From Otatea glauca (taxonomy: Eukaryota; Streptophyta; Magnoliopsida; Poales; Poaceae): DNA of 64,000 nucleotides. The stretch is from the NCBI GenBank assembly GCA_036346275.1, contig CM070713.1, positions 59,949,567 to 60,013,566 of the forward strand, given 5' to 3'. A program made the position numbers and the translations under genes. Within the stretch, counting starts at the first letter, position 1. Every line of letters starts with the position of its first letter. Below are positions 57,728-64,000 of this stretch, piece after piece. The notes under the pieces were generated by a model. That model did not search any database. It was not told where the DNA came from and saw only the letters and a list, made by a program, of their open reading frames with translations.

Positions 57728-60700
57728 CTAGTTGAAGTCAGGCTTCTCAGGGTAAGTGCAGCCAGAGCGCTGGATGATAACGTTTGCGGCGTAGCAACCA
57801 GCCCTTACGCAGTCTTCAATGCTCTTCCCTTGAACCAGTTGAGAGAGGAAGCCTCCAACAAAGGCATCACCTAAGAAACGGAGGATAGCTTATTAGGAGT
57901 AGCAAATGAAATGAAAGCTTAAGTGCACTGAAATTCATGATACAAATTTCAAGTTACAGTGATACTGTTGTATCATGTTTTAATGAATGCCCCCACAACA
58001 CATCTCTGCGCACTATAGTCATGACTATTGAGTCTTAAGAATTAATTTACATGGACTTGTTCAATATTTAAGGTAGTATAATATATATATATATATATAT
58101 AAAGAAGAGAGACAATGGTGAGTACGCTTGTCAGTAAATCATACTACAGTTTTCCTAGAAAGCTTCTATAGTATTTAATGACAAATACACATTGTTAAGC
58201 AGCCTTCTTATAGAAAACGACCAGTTTTTTAAACAAGTCAGAAACAGACATTAACTCATAACACAAAAGAACACATACCTGCACCGTTGGTGTCAACAAG
58301 CTTCTCCTTGGGCAGTAGGATCACAGGGAATGTTTTCACCTATCAGCAACATAACGTTTAGGTTCATCACATTCACATGAATTGCCCAAACTAATTCTAC
58401 ATGTAGTTCTAATATACTCCAGAGTCCAGACAGTGGACCTTTGCTTCCTTATTTGCAGAAAAAGCACAATAACAAATGCAGTCTCTTTGGACAAGCAAAT
58501 ATTTGTTACACAAACAGTTTATTCTCCAAATGTGCACAAGGTTCAAAGCAGAACCTTAAGTTTGAAGGCAGGTTTGTTGCAAAAGAAAGGTTTGAGCTGC
58601 ATTCATAACAAGATGCATTTTTCTTCCATATCCTACAGCCTATACAATTGGAGAAAATTGAACAGAAAAAAAAAGCATATAGATGTTTAGTTTAAAGCTA
58701 GCAGTTGAAGACTGGTATGCTATTTTGACTAGACTACCATCAAAATGCAAACCCACATTCTAAATGTTATGCATCAACCTGACAGGTATATATACCTTTT
58801 CATCTTCAGCCACAACTACTGGATCAGCACCTTGAGTAATCACAGCAATCCTCTTTTGCTTTCCTGAAGCCAATGGCAGCTGTGAGATCTTCAAAGCAAT
58901 CTCCTCAACATTCTCAGTCTACAAATTTACACAGGTATTTGTCAGCACTCGGCAGCACAATCACCAAACAAAAATATTATAGGAGACGAGGACAAATGAC
59001 TAATTACCTCCCATCCACGGACTTTAGCGAAGATCCTTGCCTCAGTCTCATTTCCAAAGATGTAATCCACATACCTAAATTGGTAATAAGTAGCATATGT
59101 GTCTTAAACAAATGGCCTTAAACCCATAAAATGAATGGACCCAGGAGCACAGTAGGTCCTCCATGACATAACAGAAGTTTAACCGGCTAGAAGATTAGCA
59201 TGTGGCAAACATAGGAACATGTCTTGCCATTCATGAATGGACATTGCTTATGCTTTTTGAGCTAAGCTGATGTATGATGTCTCAACTCTCAAATAAAGTT
59301 CAAAACATTGAGCATGACAGCAGAGCAGAAAACACTTACGGAAGAACCTTCTCTTGGGCATCATGGAAAAATTCACAGATAAAGGGAGCAGAGAGGTTCA
59401 TGAGGAACACCTGCAAACAGCATGGTCATTCGAACTCTAGCAAATACTTCATGGGGGCTTTTCTTGTGACAAACTTTTACCTTGTTATTAGTTGCAGCAT
59501 GCTCAGCCACAAGCTGAATAGAATCAGGGGACACGGTAAGGAAAAAGCCAGCAATGTAGATGTATTTTGCTTTCTCAACTGTCAACAACAATGTTACAAT
59601 TGTCAGGAAAAGCCAATCCACTAAACTAAAATGAATAAAGTGCAAGTAAATGTGATGGAATGGCCAAAGTTCAATGTTTGGTTCTAAAATTTCTGTTGAC
59701 CAGAAATGTCCTTTCACTATCATATATTAACTTCATTAAGGAAGCAAAGCATTACTTTTTTTCTCTATTTTGCAGCTTGAGAAAAAAAAGTACAAAATCA
59801 TCTTCTCCTTAAGCAATGGTAGTAAGTAAACCGTAACATATAGAAACCAATGTTGCTCTGATATATTGACATAGCTGGGTGGAGTTTATATTGTATAACT
59901 AGTAAAGTAATATGCCATTCTTCTGAGGTCAACATACCAATGGAAATTTCACAAAAAAACCGCAGAGCATAATGAGCAACTTCAGAATTTGAACATTGTA
60001 TGTATATGGTATGCATACAAATACCCTCAACAAACCAATGAACATGATTGCAGATAAAATTTCACAAGAGCGCAAAAGATATATTATACCTAGTGCCCAG
60101 TTCTCTGGTCTCTTCAGATGCTCGGATTTGTAGCAGTTTGCTGCAGATAAGTTTGCAACCAGTGATCTGGTTACAGACATAAAGAATTAATTAAATTTCA
60201 AATATTCTTCGAGAAGAAAATGCTGAGAATCAAAATATTGTGAAAGCTCAAAAAGAAAAATAGCTTGAGGTCATTTAAGAGATAACACTTACACATAAAA
60301 AAGTTAGAAACCATCGCTTATATAGCCCCCTTATATGTCATTTTTTTCTTTTTTTGCAAATCTAGCCTCTTTGCATGCATTTACAAATTTGGCCCCCTCC
60401 CCAACCGCGGAAGGCACGGCAGGCGATACGTGTCTCTTGTCGCGCCCAAGGAGCGCGGGAGGTGGCCGATGCCGCGGCAACGCGAGGGAGCGTAGGAGAA
60501 CGCGCTGCCGCGCTCGGGGGACCGTGGGAGGATGCCTTCCGCGCTACCCGAGCGCGGCAGTGCTAGCCAGCGTAAGCAGAGCAGGCGGGCAGGCGCGGGC
60601 GGGGCAAGCACACAGGCAGGGTGAGCAGGGAAGCCGAGCAGCCAAGCAGGGCAACTGGGCGAGCTCGCGTGCTAGCACGGGAGCACGGTGGGCCATGCCC

Positions 60701-63008
60701 TGCTCCCATGGTCGGTCGAGCTCCCGGGGAGGTGGTGGCCTACCGCACTCCCTGGGCACGATAGGGGACACATGTCTTGCCATGCCTTCCGCGGTGAGGG
60801 AGAGGGTCAAATTTGCAAATGATAGCGTGTGTGTGTGGGGGGCTAGATTTGCAAAAAAATGATGTACAGAGGGCTATATAAGCGATGATTTCCGAAAATT
60901 AATGTCGAGAATGTTATCACATTTCTTTTTTCAACTAGCGTGTATAGCACTGAAGTTAAAATGATTATGTCCAGCGAGTGTGTTTCTTGGTCATAAACCA
61001 TCGTAAGTAGCCCAAATGCTAACAAGATGTCTAGGGAAAAATAGAATACACTGAATTACAAAATGGCAGGCATCAGGGGATAGTTTAACAAATAGCATAA
61101 TTGTTTGACAGTGTTTTCATTTCTTCCTAATTAAAGCACAATGCACACACAATTACTAACACATATTATATCCAATCCTACGAATCTGGCATAAAGTTTG
61201 AGCAACACCATCCAACAACTTATTGTGCATGTCACCATAGTATACAACAGTCACATGGGCATCTTACAGCGTTGGCAAAGAATGGTTCCCTAGTGCTACC
61301 ATGCAATGCAAACAATCTGACCCATGATGTAATTTCAATTCATAAAGTGGAGACATAACCAACGGAAGAAATAACAAGACAGCAAGACCTTACGATGATA
61401 CCAACTTATTTATGCAAATGTTAACACCATTTTTCAAGATACAGAATGCAATTACTCTTCCAACATTGTTCACGAGCGAATTCATACACATTCTGGACAC
61501 TACTGGTGATGCAATAAGAAAAACAAGTCGTAACAACTCGAGCTAAAAGGAACTCAGGGATTGGAAAATCACATAAATATACATGATTAAAATCATGATG
61601 TACCAAAATATGATATATTCCTCTTCAGTAGTCGTTAAAAATAATGTAAATCTATAAGTAGTAGGAAACACAATAACCAATAGAAGGTATTATAGATGAC
61701 AAACCTTTCACCGCCAACAACACATACAGCGCATGTGCCTGTAGGAGCAGCCTCATCCTCGTAGTAATGAGCCTGGACAAGTATGTGACAATATCAAGGC
61801 CGCATTAGTCAGTTAACCAACAGGACAAAAAAACAATCACATAAAAAGAAGGGAAGAAAAAGGAACTTAAGAACTAACGGTAACTCCTGCGGCTTGTGCA
61901 TTCTTCTTCATCTCCTCACCGAACTTGTCCTTTCCAATGCAACCCATGTAACTTGTTGCACCAGGAATTTGAAGCATCCACTGCAAAGCCATGACATAAA
62001 GTAAACAAACAGACCTAGCAACAAATTTTGGTTGCTCATGATTTCAGTGGCTTCTGAGCTTACTTGGGCAACCCTGATAGAGTTCTGGGTGGCTCCTGGA
62101 AGAATAAAACACAATGAAGATACAACAACAATCAGAAAATTCACAATGATGGGGGAAAATACCATATTATGTGCGCAGCTTAAGAAAACATTACCTCCGG
62201 CAATATATTCAACATTGCCCTTGCTGGCCAACTCATCGTACCTGCCAAAGGAAAAATGCATTATGAAGCAAAAACTATGTACAATTATACACAATAGGAG
62301 AATGTGTACATGTCTTCTCACGAAATTGAAATGGTTGACGTGGGAGTTAAACTAATAGTTGGGATATTTAGGGGCGACCACGCCGCAGATACTTACATAG
62401 GCAAGTGCTTCTCCTCAGAGAGGATGGCATTGTTCAGCTTGATGTCATACCTAAAACAGAGGTGGTACAAAAGAAGCATGTTAGTACACTTATGAATCAT
62501 GATGACAACAGCACAAGCTACATAATAATCAAACAACAGCGTGGCATTGAAACCATGAATTCCGTCATTCTACGAGCCTAGCGTCAATCTCACCAGCTTA
62601 CACATGGCACATGAAGCCCCCCAAATTTGGAGATACATGCAGACAGAATCGGAAAACGAGAAGAACAATTGCGAATCTGTCTCACGTGGAATTTGATCGA
62701 TTATATAATTTTCGATCAGTGTCCTCCTGTATATTTTTTGACCTCTTTTGTTCCGCGCTGCACGCATCTAAGATTAACTCATAGCCTCATAGGCAAGCAT
62801 TTTTTGTCTTCTCGGATCTGACGAGCCGAGGCGGCAAAAAAAAAAACAAAAACAAAAACCAATTCACCACAGATCAGAGCTCGGAAGGGGAGAGTGGCGA
62901 GACGGCCGCGTACTTGGAGAGGAAGGCGTCGTCGACGACGGCAGAGATGTCGAGGAGGGGGTTGCCCATCCCCAGGAGCACGCCCTCGTAGCTGCTGCTC
63001 GCGGCCAT
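57728..63008 (-). CDS. ADK: Adenosine kinase
   Basis: Phosphorylates adenosine (and cytokinin ribosides) to AMP with ATP in the cytosol; it clears adenosine released by the methyl cycle (family knowledge). Thirteen exons on the - strand: 63008-62914, 62450-62397, 62241-62195, 62095-62064, 61980-61879, 61772-61705, 60166-60090, 59578-59481, 59410-59340, 59074-59008, 58918-58796, 58339-58279, 57870-57728. All introns are GT-AG; the 1038 coding bases join in phase to 345 residues, the usual plant length. Seen: N-terminus MAASSSYEGVLLGMGNPLLD, the GGATQNSIRVAQWML region (PfkB signature 1), and DTNGAGDAFVGGF (signature 2) with catalytic Asp about residue 300; C-terminus YPEKPDFN. No break was found. 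The intron 60167-61704 hosts a MITE and the intron 57871-58278 a short (TA)n. Grasses usually have two ADK genes; which one this is cannot be told. Confidence 0.96.
58081..58101. repeat. Short (TA)n run in an ADK intron
   Basis: About 20 bases of alternating TA between the last two coding exons of ADK. Confidence 0.9.
60307..60893. mobile_element. Long-arm MITE (probably Mutator-type) inside an ADK intron
   Basis: The left end GAAACCATCGCTTATATAGC and the right end, reverse-complemented, GGAAATCATCGCTTATATAG, match closely. The arms continue to match through TGTCATTTTTTT, TTTGCAAATCTAGCC, CGCGGAAGGCA and ACATGTGTC/ACGTGTCTC, over more than 130 bases. The centre is GC-rich with short open frames that are not genes. 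The flanking 9-mers AAAAAGTTA and GAAAATTAA agree at only 6 positions, so the target duplication is uncertain. A degraded relative is at 36910-37216. Confidence 0.78.
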
Positions 63009-63400
63009 TCCCTTCCTCTACACGCGAACGATGTGGCGGCGAAGCGAAGGGCGAGCGCGAGATCTGGCTGGGGCGAGCTCTGTGTTCGTGGCCTCGTGGG
63101 TGCGGCGGTGAGAGAAGATGTGGTGGCCGGTGGGAGGGAATGGGCGGTGGGTGCAATGCAACGGGGTTTAGTTGTGCCCGGCCAAACCTCGCGCGGCCCA
63201 CCTGCCAGCGTCCGCGGCTCGGCGCGGTTGGTGGGCGTCGCAGGTCTCGTACCCGCTTCGGTGCTACTCCTACACACTGACATGGTGAGACCGAGGAAAT
63301 GGTGGTTTGGTGTGGACCTGCGGTGATGGGACGGTTCAGCGGAGGTTCGGTGGGGACATGTATTACAGTATGGGTATGGGTCCTTCTCGCCAACCAACAA
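63009..63400 (-). other. ADK promoter and 5' UTR region
   Basis: The 250 bases before the ADK start codon are GC-rich with no TATA box that I can pick out, as is common for housekeeping genes. Open frames here (63393-62779 and 63628-62864, -) run through ADK exon 1 in wrong frames and are not genes. Confidence 0.45.
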
Positions 63401-63748
63401 GGGCACTTTTAGTTGCTTGGATAATATTTGGATGAGATACGATAATTCAGTCTGAATGAAGTTACTTGGAATTAAGGTTTCAAATTTTGGTTTAAAATAT
63501 TTGGATAAAATTTGATTGAAATTTGAATTTAACCGAGTACACTTCGGCGAAATTTGAATTTGGTCGAGTACTTCATGAAACAAACTGGATGAGCCCGTCT
63601 GACTTTTTTGGATGGCTCTCTCTAGCATCTTGAGGAATATTTCAAAAAAACTGGATGACTATATCCCATCCATCCACTCATCCAAACAATTGGATGACTT
63701 CAAATCCATAGATGGACATATCTCATCCACCCAACCAAACGCCACCTA
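63401..63748. mobile_element. MITE, probably hAT-type
   Basis: The right end, reverse-complemented, reads AGGTGGCGTTTGGTTGGGTG then GATGAGATATG. The left end has GGGCACTTTTAGTTGCTTGG then a later GATGAGATACG. The GCGTTTGGTTGGGTGGATGAG start is common in grass MITEs (recalled). Interior repeats of TTGGATGA/TCATCCAA in both orientations. No clear target duplication. Confidence 0.55.
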
Positions 63749-64000
63749 AGTAGAAATAGGTTGGTGCTCTCTAGTGGAGCGGTGGTGGCAACTGGCAAGA
63801 GAGCATGTCTAGTGGTATAGGTCAGCTATTTGTGACAGGTACGAGATTTTGGATGAAGCCGAGACTAACGAAGATGGTGTTCACTGTTTAACAGACAGTT
63901 TTACAAAAAAAATTATATTATGTATCATTGTATATACAGTCTATTAATTGTGTTATATATTATTAGATATAAATGTATAGATAATTTATTGTATGTGTTG
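63749..64000. other. Unassigned AT-rich end of the window
   Basis: Nothing recognised. Confidence 0.5.

Noticed and set aside
57728..57870. A suspected 2-base deletion and frameshift in the last ADK exon
   Set aside because: Re-reading the bases at 57841-57850 showed the full GAGAGAGG run; the exon is 143 bases and in phase.
62779..63628. Frames of 204 and 254 codons on the - strand
   Set aside because: They cross ADK exon 1 and its upstream region in the wrong frames; the ADK frame is confirmed by exon phases.

Overview
This window is plant nuclear DNA and very probably comes from a grass (Poaceae). Two intact protein-coding genes sit in a dense field of grass-type transposable elements: Ty1/copia and Ty3/gypsy LTR elements, CACTA elements with short subterminal repeats, hAT and Mutator MITEs, and a Stowaway MITE. 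Nothing prokaryotic, organellar or CRISPR-like was seen.

Host genes. (1) A phosphoenolpyruvate carboxylase kinase (PPCK) on the + strand, 38396-39387, with one short intron near its 3' end; it is very GC-rich, as grass PPCK genes are. (2) Adenosine kinase (ADK) on the - strand, 57728-63008, with thirteen coding exons whose phases join into a 345-residue protein. One ADK intron carries a MITE of about 590 bp.

Layout. 1-8684 is a three-level nest on the - strand: a SIRE-like copia element (LTR 4372-6205, broken gag-pol down to 1) lies in a gypsy LTR, which lies in an Angela/BARE-like LTR fragment. 9505-13035 is a decayed hAT element. 13130-18232 holds two CACTA-type elements and two solo LTRs with perfect 5-bp target duplications, one solo LTR sitting inside a CACTA element. 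20145-20515 is a hAT MITE. 21062-31642 is a complete LTR element of 10.6 kb (perfect 5-bp duplication, primer site, polypurine tract) that encodes only a gag-like protein and no recognisable pol. 32104-32864 is a Mutator-type MITE with a 9-bp duplication, a second MITE nested inside it and a kinase gene fragment, which makes it a small Pack-MULE. 33.5-37.9 kb holds a Stowaway MITE, a gypsy LTR remnant and a long inverted repeat. The PPCK gene follows. 41423-47600 is a second copia element (- strand) with short LTRs, a deleted gag and a very GC-rich leader. 47868-48294 is a small CACTA MITE. 51.9-56.8 kb is a decayed MULE with a transposase/SWIM remnant, a plant mobile domain (PMD) gene and a GRF zinc-finger gene, all on the - strand. 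The ADK gene and a final MITE close the window.

The genes do not form an operon. The two host genes belong to central metabolism (control of PEP carboxylase; purine salvage and the methyl cycle) and are neighbours only by position. The least ordinary items are the gag-only LTR element, the Pack-MULE, the arrays of short palindromes in the LTRs of two families, and the transposase-PMD-GRF block. All calls come from reading the sequence by eye; family names are recalled, not searched.
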